Below the pieces are notes generated by a model. The model did not search any database and was not told the DNA's origin. It worked only from the letters and a program-made list of their open reading frames with translations. DNA of 17,463 nucleotides from an uncultured Christensenellaceae bacterium (GTDB lineage Bacteria > Bacillota > Clostridia > Christensenellales > Christensenellaceae). Made by a program: the position numbers and the translations under genes. Positions 1-8,329 of this stretch are shown here, piece by piece. Each line of letters begins with the position of its first letter. Positions within the stretch are counted from its first letter, which is position 1. Location of the stretch: NCBI GenBank assembly GCA_934555865.1, contig CAKTFI010000022.1:1-17463 (forward strand). The letters run 5' to 3'.

Positions 1-40
1 GCAGCTGCTGTGGCATTGACGAAGCGAAAAGAGCAGACAA

Positions 41-71
41 AAGCGGTATGCGAGAGGCATGCCGCTTTTTT
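41..71 (+). terminator. Rho-independent terminator of an upstream gene
   Basis: An 11-bp-class stem (42-51 with 57-66, one T:G wobble at 47/61) closes a 5-nt GAGAG loop and is followed by six T residues (66-71). It must serve a gene lying mostly outside the window. One reading frame compatible with this ends at a TGA at 17-19 (last residues QLLWH), but the fragment is too short to identify. Confidence 0.85.
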
Positions 72-255
72 GTGTGGGAAAACTGCACAGGGAGACAGAG
101 AGGCAGTGGGCCGAGGAAAGATGGAATAGAACGTATGAGGCGAATTGAAAGGACACACAAAGGGCGCGATGAAGTGAAAAAAGGCGGCGGAAAAGCACTT
201 TGGAAGGCGAGGGGGAAGAGAGCGCGCAGAAGGCTTCCAAGAGAGCGGAAAGGGC

Positions 256-284
256 TTGCATTTTTGAACGATGATTCGTATAAT
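256..284 (+). promoter_or_regulatory. Probable sigma-A promoter for the tetR-surface protein pair
   Basis: TTGCAT (256-261) and a perfect TATAAT (279-284) are separated by 17 bp, the optimal spacing. The predicted transcript would start near 291, about 30 nt before the regulator start. A short inverted repeat, ACGA-TGAT-TCGT (268-279), fills part of the spacer and touches the -10 box. It is a candidate operator for autoregulation by the TetR protein. The -35 box is only a partial match. Confidence 0.6.
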
Positions 285-319
285 GAAGCTGATATGCATA
301 CTAGTTCGCGGGAGGAGGG

Positions 320-1036
320 GTGCGTATTTCGACACGAAGGGATGGCGCGGAGACGAAAAAGAAGATCCTGCGGGTGTGTGTACGCCTGTTTTTGGAACAG
401 GGGTACCGGCAGACGACGATCTCGAAAATCGTGGAGCAGGCGGGAGTTGCGCGTGGGAGCTTTCAGAACCTCTTCCCAACCAAGGACGCGGTGCTCATGG
501 AGCTGCTGCGGGCGATGTTCGATGGACAATTCGGCGTAGCGCGGCGTGTGGCAGATCGCGGCCTGCCGCCGGTCTATGCCTATGCGGTGGAAACGGCGTT
601 GCAGCTCACATTGACAGAGCTGAACGAAAACCTGCGGGAGATATACCTTGAAGCATACCGTTTGCCGGACACGGCGGAATACATCTACCGGCACACTACG
701 GTAGAGCTGAAGCAGATCTTTGGCACGAATTTCCCCGGTGTTTCCGAACGCGATTTTTATGAGATGGAGATCGGGACGGCGGGGCTGATGCGCAGCTATA
801 TGGCAAAAAAGTGCGATGCGCAGTTCCCGTTGGAGCGCAAGTTAGCTCGGTTTTTGACGGCGGCGATGCGCGTGTACCGGGTGCCAGAGGCAGAACAGGA
901 GCGGGTGACTGCCTTCATCGGGGGGCTGGACATGCGCAGAGTCGCCGGAGAGGTCATGCAGAAATTATTTTCCATGTTGGAAATGAAGTTTGATTTTACG
1001 CTGCCAGGAGGCGGCGAAACGGAGGAAACGAAATGA
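320..1036 (+). CDS. TetR/AcrR-family transcriptional regulator
   Basis: A 238-aa one-component repressor-type protein. The N-terminal 55-60 residues match the TetR DNA-binding domain: helix 1 around ETKKKILRVCVRLFLEQGY (11-29), then the helix-turn-helix TTISKIVEQAGVARGSF (32-48) and the conserved LFPTKDAVL (51-59). The rest is an all-helical ligand-binding and dimerisation region that is not conserved enough to name an inducer. An in-frame TAG lies at 302-304, so the only ordinary start is GTG at 320. It sits only about 1-2 nt after GGAGGAGG (311-318), unusually close. The stop overlaps the start of the surface-protein gene (ATGA, 1033-1036), so the two are probably translationally coupled. 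The regulated genes are unknown; candidates are its own operon and the convergent ABC transporter. Confidence 0.9.
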   Translation: MRISTRRDGAETKKKILRVCVRLFLEQGYRQTTISKIVEQAGVARGSFQNLFPTKDAVLMELLRAMFDGQFGVARRVADRGLPPVYAYAVETALQLTLTELNENLREIYLEAYRLPDTAEYIYRHTTVELKQIFGTNFPGVSERDFYEMEIGTAGLMRSYMAKKCDAQFPLERKLARFLTAAMRVYRVPEAEQERVTAFIGGLDMRRVAGEVMQKLFSMLEMKFDFTLPGGGETEETK

Positions 1037-2646
1037 AGAAGCAATGGTTGGCGGCGCTCTTGTGCCTGGTCATGGTCGTGGGGCTGCTGCCGGGCGCGGC
1101 ATTTGCCGCGGAGGAATATGGCCTGTATGTGAACGGTGAGCAGTTCACAAGCGAAAAGCTTGTGGTCGCCTGCGGAGAGGGCACGGCGGCGTTTGACCCG
1201 GCGACGGCGACGCTCACGCTCACAAACGCGGTCATCACGAACGGCGGAAAAAGCGACGAAAATCCGAAATTTGGCATCCGCGTGGTCGGCGACAAGAACC
1301 TGACCATCCGGCTTGTCGGGGCGAACAGCATCGTCCTGCCGAACGGCGGCGGTATTTTTGCGGACGGGAACAGTGTGAATTACCACCTGACCGGGGAGGG
1401 CAGCCTCCTGATCGATGTGCGGTGGGACGCGCTGTACACGCTGAACGGCGACATCGAGATTGCGGGTGCGGACCTTACGATCGATTCGGAAGAGGGTTGC
1501 GGGATTATGTCCTATAACAGGGGCAATGTGTTGATCGACGGTGCGAAGGTGAAGGTGACATCCAATTATTCGGCCTTAAATGCCAAGGAATTGACCGTGA
1601 AGAACGCAAGCGAAGTGGAGCTGGAGGCCAAGGCAGAGCGTTTTAACGCGGCCTATCTGGGCGACGGCAACGGGGCAGGCGCTATCCGCGTGAGCGGTTC
1701 CAAGATCAAGGCGAACAGCAACTATCCGGCGCTGTACAGCGATGGGAGCCTCACGATCGACGGCGGCAGGGTGGAATGCACCTCTACAGCGGACAGCGCG
1801 ATCTGGGTGCAGGGCGACATCCTCCTGAAAGGCGGCGCAAAAGTGATGACGGACGGCAAGTTCCCGATGGGTGGCGCGAGCATCACGGTGGAGGAGGTCG
1901 ACTTCGACGCCAGAAACACGAACGAAAACAACATTCCCGCGATCTTTGACGAGTGCGTGCCGGTGGTCGCAGAGGGGTATCATCTCTCCTATGCATGGGC
2001 GGTGGATTCGGAAGGGACGAGCATTGACCTGCTCCCGAGTGGGACGCAGTATTTCGCGCTGTATAAGAATGTGCACTTTATCACTAAGGCGGTGTATGCA
2101 GTCAACTTTGTGGTCGAGCCGCAGGGGCTTCAAAATGTCGCCGTGAAGGTCGACGGGCAGCCGGTGAACGGCACGGTCCAGCTGGAGGCGGGCACCTATG
2201 CCGTGGAGGTCACGGCGGACGATTGCGAGCCGTTCCAGGGGGATATCACGATCACGGCAGACCCTTCGACGCACAGCCAGACCATCTGCCTAAGCTATCT
2301 GTCGGCGGATTATGCCAAGGTCGACGAGGCGATTCAGAAGGCGAATGCGCTTGACAAGGAGGAATACAAGGACTTTTCTGCGGTGCAGGCAGCGGTGGAC
2401 GCGGTCGTTCGCGGAAAGAACATCACCGAGCAGGACGAGGTGGACGCGATGGCGCAGGCCATTGAGGACGCCATTGCCGCACTGGAAAAGAAGCCGGCCG
2501 AGACCAAGCCAGGCGAGACTAAGCCGGGCACGGGCGGGACGCCCAAGACCGGTGAGCGGAGCGGTCTTGTTCTGTGGAGCGGCCTCTTGTGCATGGGTAT
2601 GGCCGGGATGGCACGAATGAGCAGAAAACGGAAACAGGATCGATGA
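1033..2646 (+). CDS. Secreted cell-wall-anchored protein with beta-rich domain, FIVAR-like domain and TPKTG sorting signal
   Basis: A 537-aa surface protein. Residues 1-25 form a signal peptide (MKKQW, hydrophobic core, cleavage near AFA-AEE). Residues about 40-300 are short repeating beta-strand turns (for example NLTIRLVGANSIVL, DIEIAGADLTIDS, NVLIDGAKVKVTS), resembling right-handed beta-helix/Cthe_2159-type carbohydrate-binding proteins. Residues 300-425 look like beta-sandwich sequence. Residues 427-486 are a helical FIVAR-type module (YAKVDEAIQKANAL ... AIEDAIAALEK). A Pro/Thr/Lys linker with KPGETKPGTGG leads to TPKTGE (503-508), a hydrophobic stretch and a basic tail (SRKRKQDR), which together make a class-D/E-like sortase signal. 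The protein is probably displayed on peptidoglycan and may bind glycan; the ligand is inference. Its ATG overlaps the stop of the TetR gene. No sortase gene is in the window. Confidence 0.85.
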   Translation: MKKQWLAALLCLVMVVGLLPGAAFAAEEYGLYVNGEQFTSEKLVVACGEGTAAFDPATATLTLTNAVITNGGKSDENPKFGIRVVGDKNLTIRLVGANSIVLPNGGGIFADGNSVNYHLTGEGSLLIDVRWDALYTLNGDIEIAGADLTIDSEEGCGIMSYNRGNVLIDGAKVKVTSNYSALNAKELTVKNASEVELEAKAERFNAAYLGDGNGAGAIRVSGSKIKANSNYPALYSDGSLTIDGGRVECTSTADSAIWVQGDILLKGGAKVMTDGKFPMGGASITVEEVDFDARNTNENNIPAIFDECVPVVAEGYHLSYAWAVDSEGTSIDLLPSGTQYFALYKNVHFITKAVYAVNFVVEPQGLQNVAVKVDGQPVNGTVQLEAGTYAVEVTADDCEPFQGDITITADPSTHSQTICLSYLSADYAKVDEAIQKANALDKEEYKDFSAVQAAVDAVVRGKNITEQDEVDAMAQAIEDAIAALEKKPAETKPGETKPGTGGTPKTGERSGLVLWSGLLCMGMAGMARMSRKRKQDR

Positions 2647-2669
2647 CGGGAGGGGCACCCCACCCGAGC

Positions 2670-2702
2670 GGCGGTTGTCGGAAACGGCGGCCGCCTTTTT
2701 TT
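2670..2702 (+). terminator. Rho-independent terminator after the surface-protein gene
   Basis: GGCGG (2670-2674) pairs with CCGCC (2691-2695). The inner stem contains G:U pairs and closes on a GAAA tetraloop (2681-2684). Seven T residues follow (2696-2702). It lies 24 bp after the stop codon. Confidence 0.85.
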
Positions 2703-2710
2703 AAGCCGCA

Positions 2711-2737
2711 AAAAACCACCCTTCGCGGGTGGTTTTT
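2711..2737. terminator. Bidirectional terminator between convergent genes
   Basis: AAAAACCACCC (2711-2721) and GGGTGGTTTTT (2727-2737) form a perfect 11-bp inverted repeat around a 5-nt loop. There is a T-run on each strand, so it can end transcripts from both sides. It backs up the plus-strand terminator just before it, and it serves the minus-strand ABC transporter gene, which stops 26 bp away. Confidence 0.85.
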
Positions 2738-2762
2738 GTGTGTTTAGCGGTTGTTTGGCCAA

Positions 2763-5360
2763 TCATTCGCTGCGCAGGGCGACGACCGGATCCTTGCGGG
2801 CGGCGATGCGCGCGGGGATGAGCCCGGCGATGAGCGTCAGGGCCATGCTGATGCCGATGAGGGCGAGCGCACCCGTGAGCGGCAGCGCGGCCAGGTTGGC
2901 AAGCCCGGTGAGCGAGAGGATGATCTTGTTCGCGAGGATCACGAGCAGCAGCGTGATGCCGATGCCGAGCACGCCGGAGGTGAAGCCGATGATGAGCGTT
3001 TCGGCGTTGAACACGCGGGAGACATCGCGCTTGGAGGCGCCGATGCTGCGCAACACGCCGATCTCGCGCGTGCGCTCGAGCACGGAGATGTAGGTGATGA
3101 TGCCGATCATGATGGAGGACACGACAAGAGAAATCGCGACGAAGGCGATGAGGATATAGCTCACAGCGTTGATGATCGTCGTGATGGAGGACATCATGAG
3201 CCCCACATAGTCGGTGTACTGGATGCGCTTGGCGGGCTCTCCTGCGTCCTCGGCGCGGCGGTTATATGCCTCGATGATGTCTGCGACCTGTTCCTTGGCC
3301 TCGAAATCGATCGGATAGAGCAGGATGGCGCTCGGCGAATCGGCGTCGGCCACGCCCAGCTTTTCCAGGTTGCCCGCCAGCGTGGCAGAGGAGGTGTACT
3401 GCGCGCGGTACTGCGCGAGCAAGGCGGCGCGTTCCTCCTCCGAGAGCGAGGCGAGATAGGCCTGCTGCTCCGCGGGGAGGGCGGAGAGGTCGAGGTCGTC
3501 CGCCGCGGCGGAGTCGGCGAAGGGCTTGCCCGTGAAGATGTCCGTCTCAGGGGCGGCCTGCTGCGCGGCGACGACCGCGCTGTCCGCGACATGGGCGAGG
3601 AGGTGATTCATGAGGTCGGTCCGATAGCCCACAAAGCCGCGCTTGGCAGAAGCCGAGGACACCGCGCCGTCCGCCACCTTGAGGATGCCTACGATGCGCA
3701 CCTCCTCCGCGGCGTCGACCTGTTCCTTCAGGAAGGCGGCGTCCGCCTGCCGGTCGACCCAGATGCCATCCTCTTCCGCATAGAAGTCCACGGCGGACAA
3801 CACCTTATAGGTGAGGCCCAGGAGGTCGTCATAGGCATAGGTGGGGGAGGTGGCCGTGACCTCCTTGCCCGCGAGGATGTCCTCCCACATGCGGTTGACA
3901 TCGGCGGTGTCCAACAGCCCCAGGGCATAGAGCGTGTAGTCGCTCACGCGGCCGTCGGTGTCGGTGACGAGCACAGCTTCATTCCAGGCTGCGGGCATGC
4001 GCCCGGCCAGCACATCGTACTGCGCTTCGAGCAGCGCCGCGTTGTCGCTCAGGCGCGACCAGACATCCAGCCCGCCGCCCATCTCGCTCATGGCGGAGAC
4101 GGAGGCGACGCTCGAGAGGTTGCCCCAGCCGAGTTCGTCGAACACGAGGCTCGGGTTGACCTGCACGACGCCCGCGGAGGTGTCGGCCTGGTAGAGGTAG
4201 AGCGGCGTGTCGTAGGAATATTGCAGGTCGCTTAGGTATTGCTCGATGCCGTCGCCGCCGGATTCCAAGAAGGCTTTGAAGGCAGTGAGGTCGTTTTGTT
4301 CCTGCTGCTCGCTCATGGCGGTGAGCATGTTCTGCATCATGGTGTTGGTGTGCACCTGCCCATCGTCTGCGAATTCGCCGTCTGCCCCGTTGCCGAGGAA
4401 GGAGGTCATCATGCTCGAAAGGTCCATCGTGTTGGCCTCGATGCTCAGTGGGTAGTTCGAGAGCGTGTCTTCCTCGACGCGGGCGATATAGGCGCGCGCG
4501 CCGGAGGACAGCGCCAAAATGAGCGCGATGCCGATGATGCCGATGCTTCCGGCGAAGGAGGTGAGCAGCGTGCGCGCCTTTTTGGTGAGCAGGTTGTGCA
4601 GGCTCAGGTTGAGCGCCGTCCAGAAGTGCATTTTGGCCTTCTTTTTGCCCGCGGGGCGCGGGGCGGGCGCGGCTTCCTCCCCCGCGAAGGGGTGGGAGTC
4701 GGAGAGAACCTGCCCATCCAGCAGCCGCACGATGCGGGTGGAATAGCGCTCCGCGAGTTCCGGGTTGTGCGTGACCATGATGACAAGGCGGTCCTGGGCA
4801 ATCTCTTTTAGAAGCTCCATGATCTGCACGCTGGTTTCGGAATCGAGCGCGCCGGTCGGTTCGTCGGCGAGCAGGATCTCAGGGTTGTTCACGATGGCGC
4901 GGGCGATGGCGACGCGCTGCATCTGCCCGCCGCTCATCTGGTTGGGCTTTTTGTGCAGCTGATCGGCCAGTCCCACGCGGCGGAGCGCCTCGGTGGCGCG
5001 GCGGCGGCGGTCTGCCTTAGACACGCCGGACAGCGTGAGCGCGAGCTCGACATTTTGCAGCACGGTCTGGTGCGGGATCAGGTTATAGCTCTGGAACACG
5101 AAGCCGACGGAGTGGTTGCGGTAGGTATCCCAGTCTGCGTCCCGGTATTCGCGGGTGGAGCGCCCCTCGATCACAAGGTCGCCCGTGGTGTAGCGGTCCA
5201 GCCCGCCGATGATGTTTAGAAGGGTCGTCTTGCCGCAGCCGGACGGGCCCAGGACGGAGACGAATTCGCTCTTGCGGAAGCGCAGGCTCACGCCCCGCAG
5301 GGCCTGCACCCGGCTGTCGCCCACGACATAGTCTTTGGTGATGTTTGTTAGTGTCAGCAT
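2763..5360 (-). CDS. Fused ABC transporter: LolD/MacB-type ATPase plus FtsX-type permease
   Basis: 865 aa. The N-terminal ATPase is complete: Walker A GPSGCGKTT (38-46), Q-loop Q90, signature MSGGQ (142-146), Walker B ILLADEPTGALD (162-173), H-loop H198. A charged Ala/Pro/Lys linker (about 225-243) joins the permease. TM1 is at about 268-287, followed by an extracytoplasmic domain of about 440 residues. Three C-terminal membrane segments (about 734-758, 790-815, 828-850) contain the FtsX-like ERTREIGVLRSIGASKRDV. MacB-type transporters do not carry substrates across the membrane in a classical way; they use ATP to drive extracytoplasmic work such as export of peptides, antibiotics or lipoproteins. 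The substrate here is unknown. I chose ATG 5360 over an in-frame ATG at 5399 because GGAGGT (5376-5371) lies 10 nt upstream of 5360, and the upstream ATG is too close to the predicted transcription start. Confidence 0.93.
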   Translation of the reverse strand: MLTLTNITKDYVVGDSRVQALRGVSLRFRKSEFVSVLGPSGCGKTTLLNIIGGLDRYTTGDLVIEGRSTREYRDADWDTYRNHSVGFVFQSYNLIPHQTVLQNVELALTLSGVSKADRRRRATEALRRVGLADQLHKKPNQMSGGQMQRVAIARAIVNNPEILLADEPTGALDSETSVQIMELLKEIAQDRLVIMVTHNPELAERYSTRIVRLLDGQVLSDSHPFAGEEAAPAPRPAGKKKAKMHFWTALNLSLHNLLTKKARTLLTSFAGSIGIIGIALILALSSGARAYIARVEEDTLSNYPLSIEANTMDLSSMMTSFLGNGADGEFADDGQVHTNTMMQNMLTAMSEQQEQNDLTAFKAFLESGGDGIEQYLSDLQYSYDTPLYLYQADTSAGVVQVNPSLVFDELGWGNLSSVASVSAMSEMGGGLDVWSRLSDNAALLEAQYDVLAGRMPAAWNEAVLVTDTDGRVSDYTLYALGLLDTADVNRMWEDILAGKEVTATSPTYAYDDLLGLTYKVLSAVDFYAEEDGIWVDRQADAAFLKEQVDAAEEVRIVGILKVADGAVSSASAKRGFVGYRTDLMNHLLAHVADSAVVAAQQAAPETDIFTGKPFADSAAADDLDLSALPAEQQAYLASLSEEERAALLAQYRAQYTSSATLAGNLEKLGVADADSPSAILLYPIDFEAKEQVADIIEAYNRRAEDAGEPAKRIQYTDYVGLMMSSITTIINAVSYILIAFVAISLVVSSIMIGIITYISVLERTREIGVLRSIGASKRDVSRVFNAETLIIGFTSGVLGIGITLLLVILANKIILSLTGLANLAALPLTGALALIGISMALTLIAGLIPARIAARKDPVVALRSE

Positions 5361-5402
5361 CGCGAAAGGAACCTCCTTGGGAAATTGTTTGGAAATCATA
5401 AA

Positions 5403-5431
5403 ATTCTCTCACACAGGGCGGGGCGCGTCAA
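5403..5431 (-). promoter_or_regulatory. Probable promoter of the ABC transporter gene
   Basis: On the minus strand, TTGACG (5431-5426) and GAGAAT (5408-5403) are 17 bp apart. The predicted start near 5396 gives a leader of about 35 nt containing the ribosome binding site at 5376-5371. Confidence 0.5.
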
Positions 5432-5474
5432 GGCGGCGGGCGGAGATTTTACGGAAAAGTCATAAATAAAGACG

Positions 5475-5512
5475 CAAAAACGCCGCCCTGTCCGGAGAGG
5501 GAGGATGGCGTT
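5475..5512 (-). terminator. Probable terminator of the alanyl-tRNA editing gene
   Basis: Read on the minus strand, AACGCC (5512-5507) pairs with GGCGTT (5484-5479), with a further CCCT/AGGG pairing possible inside the loop. A T-tract follows (TTTTTG, 5480-5475). It lies about 60 nt after the stop codon at 5570. The stem is interrupted, so strength is uncertain. Confidence 0.5.
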
Positions 5513-5569
5513 GGGAGGCTGCCGAGAGATGAAGTTGCGGGGAGATGGGGCTGCGGAAGGCGGCCGCCC

Positions 5570-6745
5570 TCAGTTTTCGGCAGCTTGGCCGAGCGCGGCG
5601 AAGAAGGCGCGGATGGCCGGTTCGGCCGCATGGACAGAGCCTTGCGAAAAGAAGGGGTCCCGCCCGCCGCCGCGGCCGGACAGGGCGGCGTTGCATTGCC
5701 GGGTGAGGGCGCGGATATCGCCGTCCCGCTGCCCCAGCGCGTATTTATACCCCGTCTCGTCATCGCCCGAAAAGACGGCGCAGAGGCCGGTCGTGGCCTC
5801 CAAGAGCGCGGCGCAAAGGCGGCGGACGGCGTCCGCATCCAGGCCGGGTTCGAACAGCAGCGCGTCGGCGTCGCCGGAAAAGCGGGCGGCCAGCTGCGCA
5901 AAGCGCTCGGATTGCAGGTGGGCGATCTGTGCCTTTTGGCGGGCAAGTTCGTGAAGCAGGCGCTCGACCGCGTCGGCGGTTTCGGCGGGCTTGGCGGAGA
6001 GCAACGCGCTGATGCGGCGGTTTTGCGCTTCCATGCGGGTCAGATAGGAAAATGCGCGCGCACCCGAGAGCATCTCGATGCGGCAGCCGCTGCGGAAGCG
6101 CTGCACCGACAGCAGCTTGATGAGTCCGATCTCGCCCGTGCGGGCGACATGCGTGCCGCAGCAGGCGCAGGTGTCCGCCCCGGGGAAGCGCACGATGCGC
6201 ACCTGCCCCGCGATCTCCTTCTTGCTGCGGTAGTCCAGGTGGGAGAGCTCCTCGCGCGTGGGCAGCAGGATCTGCACCGGATGGTCCTCGCGCACATAGA
6301 GGTTGGCGGCGAGCTCGATGTCCGAAAGCTCGTCCGGCGTGAGGATGCCGTCAAAGTCGATGGTCACGACATCGCTGCCCAGGTGAAAGCCGACATTGTT
6401 GAAGCCGTAGTGCCGGTGGATGAGGCCGGAGACGATGTGCTCGCCGGAATGCTGCACCGTGAGATCGTCCCGCCGGACGCCGTCGACCACGCCTTCGACG
6501 AACGCGCCGACGGCCAGCGGTGCAGCGGCCGTGTGCCAGACCTCGCCTTGCTTTTCGTGAACATCCGTGATGGGCACGCCGCCCAGCAGGCCGTGGTCGG
6601 CCCCCTGTCCGCCGCCCTCCGGGAAAAATGCGGTGCGGTCGAGCAGGACGGCATAGGCAGAATCCATTTTTTGACAATCCAAAACGCGGGCATAGAACCG
6701 GCGCAGCGTGGCGTCGGTTTCGTAAAGTTTTTGTGTCGCGGGCAT
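5570..6745 (-). CDS. Alanyl-tRNA editing protein, long AlaX type with DHHA1 domain
   Basis: 391 aa. Stand-alone relatives of the AlaRS editing domain hydrolyse mischarged Ser-tRNA(Ala) or Gly-tRNA(Ala) in trans. The sequence shows FPEGGGQGAD (41-50), the first zinc motif HSGEH (H99, H103) and the second CCGTH (C195, H199), so all four expected zinc ligands are present. A C-terminal DHHA1 region includes SGRGGGRDPFFSQGS near residue 360, as in AlaRS C-termini. The length fits AlaX-L. The start at 6745 is set by GGAGGT (6758-6753) with 7-nt spacing; the in-frame ATG at 6760 lies upstream of and against this site. The gene is divergent from the sugar-kinase gene and is preceded by its own promoter. 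Substrate preference (Ser or Gly) cannot be read from sequence. Confidence 0.93.
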   Translation of the reverse strand: MPATQKLYETDATLRRFYARVLDCQKMDSAYAVLLDRTAFFPEGGGQGADHGLLGGVPITDVHEKQGEVWHTAAAPLAVGAFVEGVVDGVRRDDLTVQHSGEHIVSGLIHRHYGFNNVGFHLGSDVVTIDFDGILTPDELSDIELAANLYVREDHPVQILLPTREELSHLDYRSKKEIAGQVRIVRFPGADTCACCGTHVARTGEIGLIKLLSVQRFRSGCRIEMLSGARAFSYLTRMEAQNRRISALLSAKPAETADAVERLLHELARQKAQIAHLQSERFAQLAARFSGDADALLFEPGLDADAVRRLCAALLEATTGLCAVFSGDDETGYKYALGQRDGDIRALTRQCNAALSGRGGGRDPFFSQGSVHAAEPAIRAFFAALGQAAEN

Positions 6746-6789
6746 GAATAAAACCTCCAAAAAAAGGTGGGAACCTGTATTGCTTCCTT

Positions 6790-6819
6790 AATATATACAG
6801 TATAGCGAACTTTTGGCAA
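6790..6819 (-). promoter_or_regulatory. Probable promoter of the alanyl-tRNA editing gene
   Basis: On the minus strand, TTGCCA (6819-6814) and TATATT (6795-6790) are 18 bp apart. The start codon lies about 45 nt downstream of the -10 box. An alternative -10, TATACT (6804-6799), lacks a -35 partner. Confidence 0.5.
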
Positions 6820-6898
6820 AACGGCGAAAAAAATTTGAAATTTCACAAAAAGTCGGAAAATTGCTGTCGGAACACTATGGCACCGGGCGGGAATTTTG

Positions 6899-6904
6899 TA
6901 TAAT
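6899..6904 (+). promoter_or_regulatory. Perfect -10 box upstream of the sugar kinase
   Basis: TATAAT (6899-6904) lies 61 nt before the kinase start, in the divergent spacer. I find no good -35 at 16-18 bp; CTATGG (6875-6880) is the nearest position. The call rests on the -10 box alone. Confidence 0.4.
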
Positions 6905-6965
6905 AAGGACAACGAAGGCGGACGGGGCCCCGGCCGGTCGAAATGGAATTTGGAGGAGAACGCAG

Positions 6966-7964
6966 ATGGTTGGCGATTTTGTATTGGCCGTGGATGGCGG
7001 CGCGACAAAGACACAGATGGTTTTGATGGAGATGGGCACGGGCAAGCTGTATTTCCGCAGAGGCGGCAGCAGCAGCCACGAGACGCTGCCCGGCGGGTTT
7101 GACGAGATGACCTTCGTCCTTTCGGGGATGATCGGCGGCATCTGCCGCGAGGCGGGCATCGAGCCGGAGGACATTTGCTTTTCCAGCCTCGGCATGGCGG
7201 GGATGGACCTGCCGTTCCAGCTGCGTCGGACGGAGGGGATCCTGCGCGCGATCGGGCTGGGCGAGTTCCGGTTGCAAAACGACGCGTTTTTGCCGGTGCT
7301 GGCCGAGGCGGCGGACGGGTGCGGCATCGGCATCATCAATGGGACGGGGTTCTCGGCGGCGGCGGTGGATGCCTTTGGCGACAGGATGCAGCTGGGCGGG
7401 TTCCACGGGTGTTCCGACGATTTTGGCGGCGGACAGTGGTATGCCGAGCAGGCGGTGGCGGCGGCGTATCGCAGCGCGTATATGGGCGGCGAGCCGACGG
7501 AGCTGTGCGAGCGGATCGCGGCGGCGTTGCAGGTCCCGGAGGCGGCGGGCCTGATCGAGCGCGTGGTGCTGGCGGGGCGGCGCGACCCGCAGGGGACGGA
7601 GCGGAAGCTGTGCGTCTGCCTGCACGAGGCGGCGGCGGCGGGGGACGAGATTTCCCGGGAAATTTTCGAGGATTCCGCGATGGAATGCGCGGCGCGCGTG
7701 CGGCAGATGCTCTTGCAGATGGACTTTGCGGGGCGGCAGAGCGTGCCGGTCATCCTGGCGGGCGGGCAATTCCAAAATGGGTGCCGGTATTTCCGGGAAA
7801 TGGCGGTCGCGATGATGCCGGATTGCTGCCGGGCGCAGGTGATGGCGCATCCGCCGGTGCTGGGCGCGCTGTTTGACGCGCTGCGGGCGCGGCGGTTTGA
7901 AATCACGCCCAAGTTCCGCGCGGAGGCGGCGGCTTCGGTCGAGCGGATGGCGGCGGAAGCATGA
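6966..7964 (+). CDS. BadF/BadG/BcrA/BcrD-family ATPase, N-acetylglucosamine kinase-like
   Basis: 332 aa with the actin-like ASKHA fold. Visible are the phosphate-1 motif AVDGGATKT (8-16), the conserved LQND (103-106) carrying the likely catalytic Asp, the phosphate-2 loop IINGTGFSAA (123-132), DDFGGGQWY (151-159) as in N-acetylglucosamine kinases, and a late adenosine motif VILAGGQFQNG (around 260-270). Members phosphorylate amino sugars with ATP in the cytoplasm, typically for peptidoglycan or host-glycan recycling. The 2-hydroxyacyl-CoA dehydratase activators of the same superfamily are an alternative, but they usually carry Fe-S cysteine pairs that I do not see here. The start is set by GGAGGAG (6952-6958), 7 nt before the ATG. 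No sugar-uptake or deacetylase gene is adjacent, so the substrate is inferred. Confidence 0.85.
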   Translation: MVGDFVLAVDGGATKTQMVLMEMGTGKLYFRRGGSSSHETLPGGFDEMTFVLSGMIGGICREAGIEPEDICFSSLGMAGMDLPFQLRRTEGILRAIGLGEFRLQNDAFLPVLAEAADGCGIGIINGTGFSAAAVDAFGDRMQLGGFHGCSDDFGGGQWYAEQAVAAAYRSAYMGGEPTELCERIAAALQVPEAAGLIERVVLAGRRDPQGTERKLCVCLHEAAAAGDEISREIFEDSAMECAARVRQMLLQMDFAGRQSVPVILAGGQFQNGCRYFREMAVAMMPDCCRAQVMAHPPVLGALFDALRARRFEITPKFRAEAAASVERMAAEA

Positions 7965-8329
7965 GGTAGGCGGGTGCGGTGTGCGGTGTGCGGCGAGAGG
8001 ACCCCTAGATGCGCTGCCGGAGGAAGGGCAGGATGGAGAAAGTTGTGTTTTGTGTCTGTTTGCGGGAAGCCGGTGTGCCTGAAAGCATAGGGCGGTGTGG
8101 ACGCAAGCGGCGGAAAAAGAGATGCCTGCAAGAGGCGGACTTTGCGCAGCGGGAAGATTCCGGCAGAGGGCAGCGCTCGAGAACCAAACGGAAAGCGGCA
8201 GGGCGCGGCCATCGGCGGACGGATGTACTGAGAGATACTATTTATTGTGAAAAGCGTTTGCAGAAGCCTGCCGAAAGGAGCCTTGGGTGGGTGCACGGCG
8301 CCGATAGTGCGGGACGAAAAGGAGAAGAT
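7965..8329 (+). other. Gene-free spacer (365 bp)
   Basis: No convincing gene. Three tandem GTGCGGT-like heptamers lie at 7974-7994. The rest is purine-rich on the plus strand. An open frame runs through from 8009 into the flavoprotein, but it has no ribosome binding site and no family match before 8330. I see no clear terminator for the kinase gene and no clear promoter for the next gene. Confidence 0.5.

Noticed and set aside
2751..4235. A 494-codon plus-strand open frame opposite the ABC transporter
   Set aside because: Its translation is a Gly/Asp/Arg/His-rich shadow with no domain. The opposite strand encodes a clear ABC permease.
5361..5399. Upstream in-frame ATG (5399) as start of the ABC transporter
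   Set aside because: It lies at the predicted transcription start with no ribosome binding site, while 5360 has GGAGGT at good distance and begins at the normal family N-terminus.
7974..7994. Three GTGCGGT heptamers after the kinase gene
   Set aside because: Too short and too few to support any function; probably simple slippage in GC-rich DNA.
6875..8296. A 473-codon minus-strand open frame opposite the sugar kinase
   Set aside because: Low-complexity shadow. The plus strand carries ordered kinase motifs and a strong ribosome binding site.
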